Positions 46,560 through 59,200 of a stretch of 64,000 bases of DNA are shown here, in pieces. Each line of letters opens with the position of its first letter. Within the stretch, counting starts at the first letter, position 1. The DNA is taken from positions 700,001 through 764,000 of the forward strand of contig JAFBJZ010000108.1 of assembly GCA_016785225.1 (NCBI GenBank). The letters are read 5' to 3'. The notes below the pieces were generated by a model. It did not search any database, was not told the origin of the DNA, and saw only the letters and a list, made by a program, of their open reading frames with translations. This DNA is from Psettodes erumei. Its lineage: Eukaryota; Chordata; Actinopteri; Pleuronectiformes; Psettodidae. The position numbers and the translations under genes are program-made.

Positions 46560-46719
46560 ATTGTTAGTAAAAGCGTAACGAGTCGATGTGTGAACGACAA
46601 AATGCAAATTGATGACTGACGCTTAACTGGACTAAAACCACACAGAACGTTTGGTGGAGAGAGAAAAAATTGTGAATGGCGGAAAGATTCCCGAGCGAGA
46701 AGCGACGCCTATAAATAAT
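46560..46719 (+). other. lpin1: lpin1 5' non-coding exon 1 (inferred)
   Basis: The start is inferred from the TATA-like box; the end is set by a perfect donor (AAT|GTAAGT at 46719/46720). The coding exon acceptor (50035) is followed by only nine bases before the ATG, so a separate leader exon is needed. The leader contains four short upstream ORFs: 46586-46612, 46602-46619, 46612-46626 and 46676-46714. The last ends five bases before the donor. Confidence 0.6.
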
Positions 46720-48863
46720 GTAAGTAAAGAAATAAATTGCGACCGTGACCTGCTGTCGGGCCATGTCAGAAATTGTTAATATTCGTATATCTTATTTTTA
46801 TTTTAAGAACACAAGCCTCTGTGATGACACGGTGTTGGTGTTTGAATGAAGGCAGCTGTGCAGACTGCAGAGCCTCACCCCGTGTGCAGATGTTTACATG
46901 TCGCCTAGGCCATACTACGGTCTATTACGTTATCGATGCGGCTTATTTACCATTATCCTCTATTATTTTAGCTTCACATAGATGGTGTCATGTCCAACAG
47001 AAAATGTTAATTCGTCCACTTGTATTGCATTTTTAAAGAAGGTCATATCGAAATAAAAACACGCTATAGTGTAAATTATAAACCTTATCAAAAAGCAATG
47101 GAAAATGTGTCTTTATTGCCATTTATTTGTAAGAGTCAGCAATGCTGGACAGCCAGACAGCTGCTCCTGTCACATTAATTTGATATAATTGGATAATCCT
47201 TCAGCCATCCATCATCTGTCTGCAAATCCCTCTCTGTCCCCCGTTTCTACCTCTCTGCTTACATTTGGTGGCCTCATTGTGACTGCAGTGAGAGTGAAAC
47301 AGAAGTTTGATATTTACTATCTATTAATAAACAGACCTCTGTGCTGGGTCTTTGTGTTACACACTGTTGAAATAGCTCTGGCTCGGCGACTCTGTGTTGT
47401 TGCTCACTTGCCTCAGAAATGACTGCGCTTATTTCGACAAGGTCCCTTTAACATCTTGTCATTTTTTTTAAGTAAAACTACAGAGCAGGTCCACTGGATG
47501 ACACTGAATAACCTTACAAGTTGTCTCGTGATTGGTTATTATGTAATGAAGGAACATTGTGATTGGCTGTTCAACAACGATGGCCCGGAAGAGTGGGCAA
47601 GGCCTTGGCAGGGTGTGTGTGTGTGTGTGTGTGTGAATGAGTGGTCCCATCTGTCTGCACGTGGCCGATGTTGACAGTGATATCAGGTGTGTGGCCTGCC
47701 CAAGACTGACTCCATGTGCATATGTTTTTTTTGTCCCTGACAGAGAAACTAAATAGATAAGGGAGGGAGAGTGAGACACAGGGGTCAAACAATTACACAA
47801 TCACTGTTAAACAATCCCACTCCCAGTCCTCCAGCAATAAGTCACACAAAAGATTCAAGGGCGAGTTCACTCAAATAATAACCCAGCTGATAGATGGTGA
47901 GTGGAGTTTAGGTTTCTGTGACCTCACTGAGCTACTCTCGCCTATATGCATGTGATATTTGGGTATAGACAAACCCGATTAGAATTTGATGTGATTTATG
48001 AGGCGGTACCATGAGACTAAGTCTCGACAGTGTATCAACTTCCTCAGTAACAGTGTTCTAGTGTGTTGCGTTGTGTGGTAGCAAGGTGGTCAGCACAAAC
48101 TTTTGATGAGTGTCTCATGCAGCTCTTGTGTCAAGTTATGTCAAATCAGTTTTATTCATATAGCACCAAATCATAACAGAGGTTACCTCAGGGCAGCTTT
48201 CATATGGAGCAGTACGTTTTACAGTGTGATATTATTTACAGAGACCCAAGATGAGCAACATATCCCCATAAGCAAGGTGACAATAGTAAGGAAAAACTTA
48301 CTCTGAACAGGTAGAAATCTTGAACTGTTCCCAGCTCATGGTGGGCAGCCATCTGCAAGGGGAAAGAGCACGATGGAGGCTCCACATTAAAATGAATCCT
48401 AATCACGATGAGAGTAATAATGATGGTAAGACATTATGACAAAGAACTATAGAACAAATACAAATTAGCAATAATAAGACTAGTAATTAAACCAGTGGTA
48501 CTAATAATGTGATAAATAACAAGACTAATTATATATTTAGAGCAGTGGGTGGTCTGTAGTCACAGACCCAGACTGCAGCACCAGAGGAAGAAATATCTGC
48601 AAAGAGCAACAGGAGGAGAGAGGAGCTGAGTGCAGCCTGGGCCTGCAGCAGCATGGCTTGTGGTTCGGGCAAGCCTGAGCATGTCTTAACCACTGTATAA
48701 GCTTGTGTAAATACTGTATAGTACCTATAATGCTGTGTGATTAAAGGTGCAGTCTTTGATTCACAGCCACTGATGTATGTTAACAAATCATCCTCATCCT
48801 CAGAGTGTTTTTACATGGTCTGCCAAAATATTAGGCTCTCTGTCCTGGGGGCACGGTGTCATG

Positions 48864-48898
<35 letters not shown>

Positions 48899-50035
48899 TG
48901 TGTGTTAGTCAGCTAGAGAAGATGTATCTGAGACAACATAAGCAGGTGGCAGGTTGAGATTTCAGGGGTGCTCTTAAACTGTATATACAAAACAGTGTGT
49001 ATCACATTCTTTGTGTGCATGTGTATACTCTTAGCTTTGTTGTCCTTTCCCCTTTCTTTCTTTCTGTCTGTTGTTTGAAGGTTGTTTGAAGCTAAAACTA
49101 CTGGCACATAGTTTGTTGAATAGCTTCCTAGGCCTGGCATGATCAGGCACATGACTGAATCGGTTGCATTGCACAATAGCTTACCAAGCACTGTCACTGA
49201 TTTCATACCTGTGGTTACTCCCATAAATAAGGCATTATGGCTGTGGGGCCATTAGCTGGTAGATGCCGGTACATAGTTTCATACACAGTAAAATAGAAAC
49301 CAGGTGCAGACAGAGCTTGAAAATGATTTCTGTCTCTGTATTTGTATGGAAGCACAAATATCATCTTACCTATAAACAAAGTTTAAGCAATGACTATGGA
49401 TGTTTAAAGTGTTTTCTGGCTTTTTCTTCTCTCCCTCTCTCTGTCTACACCCCAAATCAACAATCGCCCATCTTGTGGCCCAGTGAATGCACATCCCTGT
49501 GTGTGTCTCTCTCCAGGGCCACGTTTAGCATTCTACACCGTGATCATTCAAGGCTGTGGATCAGAAAGACTGGCACGGCACCACATAATTAATCTTAGTC
49601 CCTGATGCAGTGTATTTGAGTTGCAGAGAAATAAATGCACTTTTGTGTTCACAACATTATTTTTGTTTTCAGCACACACAAAAGAAACCTCAAAACATAT
49701 TTTTTTTGGGAAAAGCAGAATGTTCATGCACACCCACAAACATAACCCACGCTCAGCAAACACCACAAGGATAAAGAAAATGATGTGAAAGCTGTCGCTG
49801 TGTATAGTTTTCTGCATTCTGCCTCGCATGTGAGATTGCAAGAATGACTGGCGTGTGTGGGCAGTGATTAGTCTCAGTGGATCAATCATGTATTCATTTG
49901 GCCTTGTGATCTATTAAAGGTCATCGAGCCTGCCGCTCTACATATGTGGGGCCTGAAATTAAATACAACCTGCTTTAATGGACAGAAGAACAAAAAGTGT
50001 CTCATACCTTTTCTTTGTCCGTGTCTGATTTCCAG
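46720..50035 (+). other. lpin1: lpin1 intron 1
   Basis: Non-coding, 3.3 kb. It holds (GT)n at 47614-47633 and about 48864-48898, and a diverged interspersed repeat at about 48131-48700. Short ORFs lack splice-site or protein support. Confidence 0.55.
48131..48700 (+). repeat. diverged interspersed repeat common in percomorph fish
   Basis: The wording matches a repeat I know from many percomorph genomes: a TTTTATTCATATAGCACCAA start, then an AGACCCAAGATGAGCA-like block, GTAAGGAAAAACTTACTCTG, GAACAGGTAGAAATC, and CTCATGGTGGGCAGCCATCTG, followed by AT-rich ATAATAAGACTAGTAAT-type sequence. It has no coding capacity and diverges throughout, suggesting an old insertion. The family name and exact ends are uncertain. 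Confidence 0.7.
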
Positions 50036-50236
50036 TTACAGACCATGAACTATGTGGGTCAGTTGGCGGGCCAGGTGTTTGTGCAGGTCAAGGAGCTGTA
50101 CAGAGGACTCAACCCTGCAACACTGTCTGGATGTATCGATGTCATTGTGGTCCGGCAGCCTGATGGCTCCCTGCAGTGCTCCCCCTTCCACGTCCGCTTT
50201 GGCAAGATGGGCGTTCTGCGGTCCCGTGAGAAAGTG
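50036..50236 (+). CDS. lpin1: lpin1 coding exon 1, N-Lip domain
   Basis: The acceptor GATTTCCAG precedes 50036 and the ATG is at 50045. It encodes MNYVGQLAGQVFVQVKELY, GLNPATLSGCIDVIVVRQPD and FHVRFGKMGVLRSREKV, nearly identical to mammalian lipin-1 N-Lip. The start is fixed by this similarity. Ends phase 0. Confidence 0.95.
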
Positions 50237-53200
50237 GTGAGATTGGAGTGCTCCCTCCCTCTCTCCACCACATTTTGACTCTTGTTCTGTTAAAAGTAAC
50301 AGTTAACAAAAAGAGATTAACCTGTATATATGGTTAGACAGAGAAGAAGTTTGATGAACAGAGCTGGAAGAAGCTTATGGTATTTCTTCCATAAGATGGA
50401 TCCTTGTAAAAAAAATTGAAGTAACTGGGTGAAGAGGGTTTTACAGATTCTACTGAGGTTTGAAAAATGTTAAAGGTGTCTTTGTTTGGGCTGTAGGTGG
50501 ACATAGAGATCAACGGAGAGCCAGTGAGTTTGCACATGAAGCTGGGAGAGAATGGAGAGGCCTTCTTTGTAAAAGAGACGGAGAACACGCTGGTGAGTAA
50601 TGATTGATAGAGTCATTATTCTGAGTCGGTAAACACGCACAACATGAAGGTTGTAGAGCCTGAGCTGAAATACAGGCAATGCTTGATGTGGACTGGAAAC
50701 TGGTTTCACCACTTACTGATTAATCCGCATATACATGTTGTTGTTATTTCAAATGACTGATTGCTCGATTTCATGCTCAGACAGAAATTTGCTCCTCCTC
50801 TTCTGCATTCTCAAATGCAATGTTTTACCAGACGGCTGCTGGAAGGGCAAATATTTTAAAAAAAATATTTTTCCAAGACTGCTCTGCACATAAGACAGAT
50901 AATGCAAAATATGCCACAAAAACAGAATTACTCTGAAGTAAATCATGAATAATATCTCCAATACAATCTTGTAAAAATTTCATGATAAAGAAAATCTTAA
51001 ACTGCACATTAAAACAACCCGGTAGCTGTCTGAAACTGTAGAAATAATCAATAACTTCATGGAATCAAACTAACACATCAAGAAATACCCTAAAACATCA
51101 GCAGCCAGAAGAGGCACCCAGTTTTCTCATAAACTGAAGCAATACAGTGCAGCAAGATGAGCAAATAATAACAAGGAAAGTGCACGTACAACGTATATAG
51201 ACCAGGGAGGAAGTATATGGATGGAAGAGACAGCAAGAGAAGAAAGAAAGGAAACCAAGATGTATGTGTGTAATCTCAGATAAAATGATGTGATCACAAG
51301 GGGAAAGACGGATGACCTTATCAGTCAATTGACTTGTGGACAAATTAGATCTGTCTGTTTTGAGTGGAAAACAGTCACAAAAACATCTGCTGATCTGAGA
51401 CTGTTTGTATAACAGTAGATAAAGACTTAAGATTACCGTTGGAAATATAAGATGACAACAACAACAACGAGGAACAAGAGCTTCTGTCCCTTTTGTGGCA
51501 TGCTGTTGGCCCAGCAGGACTTTAGTTTCCTGGAAATGAACCAACAAAAAGCATATGTGGAAGTACAGCATGTGCAGCACAAAGGTAAACACAGCAGAAA
51601 ATAATATGACATGGAAACATTATCTTTTACTTTGGCAACTGATTCTGAAAAGTGATAAGCAAAGATTCGCAGGAAGAGTGGGGGATTTTGGAGGGGGCAG
51701 GCATATGAAGGCAACAAGGAGCACAAGTGAGCATTCAGGGATTAAGAGTAATATATCAATATCCTAGTAAATTTAATCCCTAATCTGAGGGATGACATTG
51801 TTTTTATTTGGTTTTCATTTGTTACTGTCTCTGTCACAGATTAGGAGACCTTCTCAAACAGTCAATAGGTGCTATAGTCTCTCTCTAGAGTGGGTTCTGC
51901 AAAGAATATTATGATGTCTCAGTCCTTAATGAATGGGGGAAATAAAGGCTTTAAATTTGAATACATTTAAATACACTGAAAGTTATTCAATTCTGCTTGA
52001 CCATGTCTTTTATGCTGTTTGAGTCTTGTGTCAAATCCTCTCCTTGACATAACTTTCCCTCCCACACAGTGGAAAACCACCAAGGGCTATTTATAGCTCT
52101 TCCAGATTCACCTCCTGTGCAGTCGCTTGCACACAGGCTGCTCTCAGTAACTGTCTGTCACTGATTTGTAAATAGTCCACACAGACATCAGACAGACAAA
52201 CAGATACAGGGCCAGGACAAACAGAACACAAAGCTGCTGGCAGAGGATAGACAAATGATTTATCTTCCATAGGTGTTTTTTTCCCAGTAGTCTACCGGTT
52301 TAACCGTTATAACCAAACATCTGAATGTAAAAAGACCAAAAACATTTTAGGGAATTATTTGGCGTCAAGCCCAGTCCTTTGTGCACCTCCGACCTAATCC
52401 TCTTTTATTCTCTCTCTCTGTCCCTCAGGGGGTAAAGTTAAAATGAAGGATTTGTTAGAGCTTGTGTGTTGGGAAATAGATACTGCAGTTGAAATATTAA
52501 CTAAATCGTGCATCAGATATTAATTTAAAAAAACAGCAACAACTGTTGTCATGTTAATCACACTAGCAGTCAGTAGTTGTGCGTTGTATTGTGGGTCTGC
52601 TGCACAAGTGAAGACAGTCCATCTAAAAACAGAATTAATGTATGTCAAACGTGTAGGAATAACATTTAAGAGACCTTTAAATGAGCTTTAAGAGAACCAG
52701 TTATATTTCATAGATTGAGACCGAGGTACCCAAAAACGTTTAAACAAATTGACTGTGGCAGGGATGGTTTCCCATAAGGCTGGAGCTCAGAGCAAATGAG
52801 CCGTGACCTGGCATTGTGCACAGTCAGAGCACTTTTCCTCTGGGTTGTGTTGGACTGTGGTTTGACACGTGCTCTGTGAAGCATGAGTCAGTCTGCCCTG
52901 TTTGGATCATCTCTTTATCTTACTGACCTCTCTGCGTGTCTGTCTCTTTCTGGTACAGTCACTGCAGTGAGACTCTGATAGGCAAATCTGAGCTCAAATC
53001 CAAATGCCCACCAAATTATTTCGATCCACGTGTCTCATCATCAGTTTTTACTCTGCAATACTCTTGTAGTTGTTTAAGATATGCATATATTTTATGTATA
53101 TTATTTATTATATATATTTTATATCTTGTTAATTCTAATATTTGAGATCACATATTGCTAATTGAGTAGGTATGACCATGATTTTGTTTTATCTGAGTGA

Positions 53201-56200
53201 CCTCAAATGATTAAGTCATATTCCTCCGTTGACAGGAAGTAGTTCCGGCCTACCTGGCAACATCGCCCATCATGTCAGCAGGGGAGGAGTTAATGGAGTC
53301 CCATTTGGGCAGGGGGGGTTCTCGTCACCATGGTAGGCCCTAATAAAATAGAAAATCAAAATAAATAAATCAATTTCGGAATTTGTGAAAATGTGCAAAT
53401 GGCTTCATGCTACCCTCTATCACATCACGTAGACATTGCCTGCAGCTCACTTCCTGTCCAGAGCATGGGACCACAGCAAAGTGATGGAGGGATGATCAAG
53501 AAGAGGAGGAAGAGGAGGAGGAAGGCACGGCCAGAGGGAGGCGGAGGTGGAGGGAGGCGAGAGGATAGCGGGGAAGAGTTCTCGGAGGATGAGGACATGT
53601 TTACTATTGACTTGAGCTCAGACGAGGAGATGGAGGGCAACGACAGCAGGTGTGTGTGTACATGTACAAGTATATTGTCAGTGGTACTGAACCACTCTGC
53701 TGCAGCTAATAAATACTGTCTCATACAACCTATCTTAAAAATAACTGAAATTATCACTTTAAGTATTTCTCTGCATCATTTACTCAAAGTAAGAAACATA
53801 TATATTAATATATTTTTTTCAGGGCCTTTTAACTAATGTTACATCAGTTTTATGTTGCTTCTGGCTCAATCCAGTAAAATGACTGCTGCAGATTAAATCA
53901 AGTGCTTAAAAAAACAACTTAAGGAGCAAGTGTGAGTCTGCTTGTGTGTGCATGTTTGTGCTATCTTTGTGAAGCCCTGTGGAAACCCGCTCTGTTTGTT
54001 GGACACGATCCAAGGATTTGTCCTGTTCCCACAGCGTGCTTCTGTCTCTCTGACATAATGGCTCACACTGCCGTCCTTATGGCAGGGGTTCCAAGCTTTT
54101 TTAGGAGATGTACCCACATGGTGCGATGGGAAAGAATTCCTGAGAACCTTTAAAGGCATGCAAGAATATGCATCTGCTTCATGTCATGTTTTATGCTGTG
54201 CTTGATGGGGAAATCACTTTTAACTGGTTGTTACAGTAAAACAGGCTGTAAATGTCTCATTTTATGAGCGTTACCACATGTTTTACGTTATTTGGACTTG
54301 CAGAGACATGGCGTATTTACATGGTATGGTGTGCGCACAAGCGCTGAAATAATATTTGTGCGTGTGTGTATATATATATATAATATAACTGACATTTCCT
54401 GTGTTTGTCATCAGACCTATGTACGGTGATCAGGGGTCCACAGCCATCACCCACACACGCCCCAGCACTGATTGGACCCGTTCACAGAGGTATTGTTGTG
54501 ACAAAAAACACTCAAGGCACACAGACACACACTTGATGGAAATCCTTGTCTTTTTAACTGTGTAGTACACTCTTCTTCAAATTAACACTGTTCAGCTCAT
54601 ATTGTACCATGCATTTTCGGTAGATTCTGTCCTCACAATGAGTCGCAAATAATCATGATTCAATGTCTCTCACTCGCTCTTTCCTTGTCCCCGTTGTCTG
54701 TTTTTGCCTGTCTTTCTGTGTCTTTTTTATCTTCCTGTAGTAATGTGATTCAGGATTCTCTCACCATCCCTCCACCCTGTGGTCTGTCCATCTCTTGTCC
54801 TCAACAGACCTCTCACTTCTCTTCACTTGTTAGGTATCACCTTCAGTTTTCCCTCTGAATGCAGGCCGTGGAATAATGCACTAATGATGGAAATAGATAT
54901 AATCAGTTGAAAACTAAAAAAGAAATTGGGAACATTTGGATTTTCAGTTATTATTTTCTTCTAGTGTTTTCTAGTGTTTTACTTAAACTGTAACACTATA
55001 GGTTACAAACTGATCCAAATCAAAGGTCTGAATATCCCTCTCCCTGCAGCCCTGATGATTCGCGGTCATCAACACCGAAGAGCGACTCAGAGCTAACCAA
55101 TCAGAGTAAAGATAACCCTGAAATGCTGTGGACCTGGGGGGAGTTGCCACAGGCTGCCCAGGTATGCACACACACCATAGTAAAAAACCAAAACAATAAC
55201 AAACAACATCAATCGTAAATGTCAAACTGTGTGAGGGAAAGAGAGATGGCCTTTACATGGTAAGAAGGACAATCTCATGGACAGAAGTAATCTGTGATTA
55301 GGGCATTTAATTAAGGAAACATAACTTCTGTACTTCTCTCTCCATTTTGTTCTTACAGCCATCCTTCCTAACCTCGCACCAGAAGCAGGACCCTGCCACA
55401 GCAGTCTCTGTTGCGGTGTCATCCAGCACTCACTTCAGAGCCATCAGTGATGCTGGACCCCCTTCCGTCACTCTCTATGCCCCCCAGCCAGAGGAGAGCA
55501 CTGCTCATGGTGGGGACAAGGAAGAAAGCCAACATGGAGCCAGAGATGGACTAAGTGCTGAGACTGAGAACGGGGATGGAAGACAACAAGGTATTATATG
55601 ACTTTCAATGTACAAAACAGTCTCTGTATTTGCTGAGACTTTGAATTTTTGGAAATTCATGTTTTGCAAATGTGACTAATGAATGATTCAGCTGTCGCAT
55701 GCTGACATTCCCATGGATGAACAATGAGTAAAAAGGACACACTGATTTAGGAATTGCCGAATCATCATTTTGTGTATCAGTAGATCTTGGTGACCCATGA
55801 GCTTGCTTTCATGCATCAGCTGGTTCTCTGCTCTGTCTCTATTCCTTAGGGAGACAAGTGGAAAGTGTTGGGCCATCATGCACAGAGATGGAGAGTATAA
55901 CAGCCTGCTCAGCATCTCCCCGAATTCTTCCTGATCATCTGGACGATGGTGGGAATAGAGGAAGTCCCATCAGAAGAACTGATTCACCCTCGAAGAAGAA
56001 AGCTACAGGTGCTCTGTCTCGAAATGATTTAAAGGATTTTCATTAGCAGAAAGTGTAATTTTACCTTAATATCATTTTGTTTTTCTGCTACCAATGAAGT
56101 GCAATATTGTCCCTTTTAGAAAAGAGAAGCCAACACCTGGGTGCTGATGGCATATACCTGGATGACATCACAGAGCTGGAGCCAGAAGTAGCTGCTCTAT

Positions 56201-59200
56201 ACTTCCCTAAAAGGTACCTTAACAAACACACATGCTAAACATACGTGAGTAGGAGCTTACTCCACCCCATACACACTAATGGTATACAGCACTCTTCCTG
56301 CTGAACTCACCATTTTGTGGCCATCCTGGGGGTGTGTGTTTCTCTCCCTCCTCAGTGACGGCGGCAGCAGCTCAATGAAAGGAGACCCAGAGATGATGAT
56401 GATTGGAGTGCGGAGCACGAATCAGTCCCCGCAGTCGGAGGGCAGCAGCGGGATGGACAGCGGCGTGGACAGTTTGCCGTACCAGTTAATGGACCTGCCT
56501 CATGTCGCCATCTCTTTGTGCGGAGGACTCACTGACAACAGGGAGATCACAAGGGGTAGGTTAGAGAAGAGCAAGAAGACAGCGTCAGATGATGCTGGAA
56601 CAATGTATATGCACACTGCAAAGAGTATAAAACAGATTTAGCTCCTTGTTGCATAGAGGAAATTAAAACTCAGCATTATCAATTTTACGGTGATGATACA
56701 ATTTTTAAAAGAATAACATAGCACAATACTAGGATTTTTTTAAAAAGTTTTTTTACAGTTACAACTTTTTCAATTGAAAAAAATGCACATCTAATATCCA
56801 AACAAAAATGTGTATGTAATGTTGAACAATGTGTCTGTTGATCTATGTGCCTTGTTGCCTCCGCGTGTTGTGTGTGTATGGGTCTGTGTGTCTCATGACA
56901 CAGAGCAGTTCCAGGAGAGGGCAGTTTCCTACCAGCAGTTCTCTGAAAACCCTTCTATTATCGACGACCCAAACCTGGTGGTCAAGATAGGAAACAAGTA
57001 TGTGCTACTATATTCTATACCAGTGTTATAGATTACAGCTGAGTGCATAAACTCTGCCATATTTGTTGGTTTTGAAAGTCTGAGCACATAATTAAACATA
57101 CAGTATGTACTCATCAAACTCTTGTCAGGAAAGCAAATAGGCATAGCTCCCAATCTGTTGAACTATTCCTTTAAATATCTGAGTAATCTGATTTTAAAGT
57201 CCTTATAGCACCCTCTGTCATCTGACGTAGATACTACAACTGGAGCACAGCAGCTCCTGTCATGTTGGCCATGCAGGTCTATCAGAAACCTCTGCCACAG
57301 GTAAGACCACCGCACCTACACAAATATACAGTTGTATTATTAGATTACAATAACTGATGCATTAATGCGTAAGCAGCATTTTCATGTTGTAGTACTTTTG
57401 GGATCCATATTATAATATGGATAACATTTATAAAGAGCTCCTGTAGTATTAATTTGTTTTAGGTCTGAGACTGCCCCCCCATCACTGAGATCAGCTAGGG
57501 TTTCATACCTGTCTCAGGTTATATAGCATAGAATAAGAGGATAAATAATTCAAAATTACAATATTATCTAATTAAATTACTTTGATTTAATCACATTATT
57601 ATTGTACTTGTGAGATGGTGTTTGGTGTTTAATGTTCTGCAACCCCCTGCATCACACCCCTGTGCACTCCAGAGCATTTTGCAATTAATTCTCCTTAACC
57701 TGATGTTTCACTTTGGTTTCTTTTTTTTCATTGTCAGCATCCTCTCATTACGTCATTAAAATTCAACCAAATGCTACCAAATAAAGTGTATTCATGTTTG
57801 CTTCTGGCTCTCATGGTCAGTATTCAACCATTACAGTTGCTGTCATGCAGAATATATTTGATTTCTTGATATTTGACCTCAGCAAAACAAAGCTGACAAC
57901 ACTGTGATGGATGAACACCCAGTGTGATGGGCCAGCTGCTTGACACCCATGGGGAAGCTCACATCAAAGCTGCAATGCTGCCTTGTGCCACAGTGAAATA
58001 TTGCTTTCAATCTAACTTTAATAATGTCATGTCTTTATCCCCCTTCTCCCTTTTATTTACATATTTTACGTACATGCTTTCTCCGACCATCCATCCGATG
58101 TCGTTTTGTTCTAAGTGTTGGTGTTTGAGTTACGTGTTTTCTGCCTTCGGCCTGTTCTCATACTGCCTCCCTGGTCTGTTTGGCTCCAGCCCGTCCCAGC
58201 CTGTATGATATTTTCCAACTTTGCTTTGAGCGTTGATCAGAGCATGTCTTTGTCTGTCTTTTTTCAACATTACTCACCATTGTCACCTTGTCTATTGGGC
58301 TCTCTTTGTCTCGCATGTCGCTTTCCTTCTCTGCTATCCAGTCACAGTTTTCAGGAGTCTGTTCCTGTCAGGTTTTACTTTAGATGCTTTGCTATTTGTT
58401 TGCATGCCACTGTGTTTTCACCTGTACCTGCCTTTATCTTGGAGAGTTAGTTAGTTAGTTTTTTGTTATGCTGTATATTGCATTTTGGATTGTACATTTC
58501 AGTTCTCAGTTCATTTGCTTTTGGTTTTACCTGTGTTTTGGGCTTTGCTTTGAGTTTTTTTCTGTCAGTTTTGAGTTGTATGTGCACGGTTGTCTCCAGG
58601 CTTCAGTGGAGAACATCATGAAGGAGAAGATGCCAAAGAAAGGAGGACGCTGGTGGTTCTCGTGGAGGAGCAGGAACAGTGACTCCAAATCAGTATGTAT
58701 ACATACATTATTTATGACAATGTCCTTAGCCTTCAGTACATACAGTATCAAAAAAACAGTAAAGAGTTTTTCAGGGTGAGAACAATGGGAGTCGGAATAG
58801 GTTCTCAACAGCGACACATGAGGTTTCGGTCAATAAACTCACTTGTGACCTTTGACCGTTGTGCACTTTAGGAATCAGTGACAGATGCAGGAGGAGACCA
58901 AGGAGAGAGCTCACTCTCTATGGCCTCAGTGAACAGGTGACTTCAAGCAACTGTCCATTTTCTGTCACTCTTTAAGTCTCCACATTCCTCTTTCAAATGT
59001 TCTCACTCTCATAAGTGCATTAATAGCTTAATATTATACCTGAGTGTCTTTTATTCTTCAGGATGAAGGATGAGTCATCCTCAAGTGATGAAGACCACAG
59101 ATCCTCCAGTCAGGTGTCAGGTCCCTGCCAGTCAGAGCCCCTCATCAGTTCTGGCAGCATCTGCTATAAGAAGACTCTTCGGCTGACTTCAGAGCAGCTG

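Noticed and set aside
53446..53649. CTGCAG acceptor for lpin1 coding exon 4
   Set aside because: A better-looking site, but it puts the exon in a frame with a stop; the acceptor at 53432 keeps the NLS frame.
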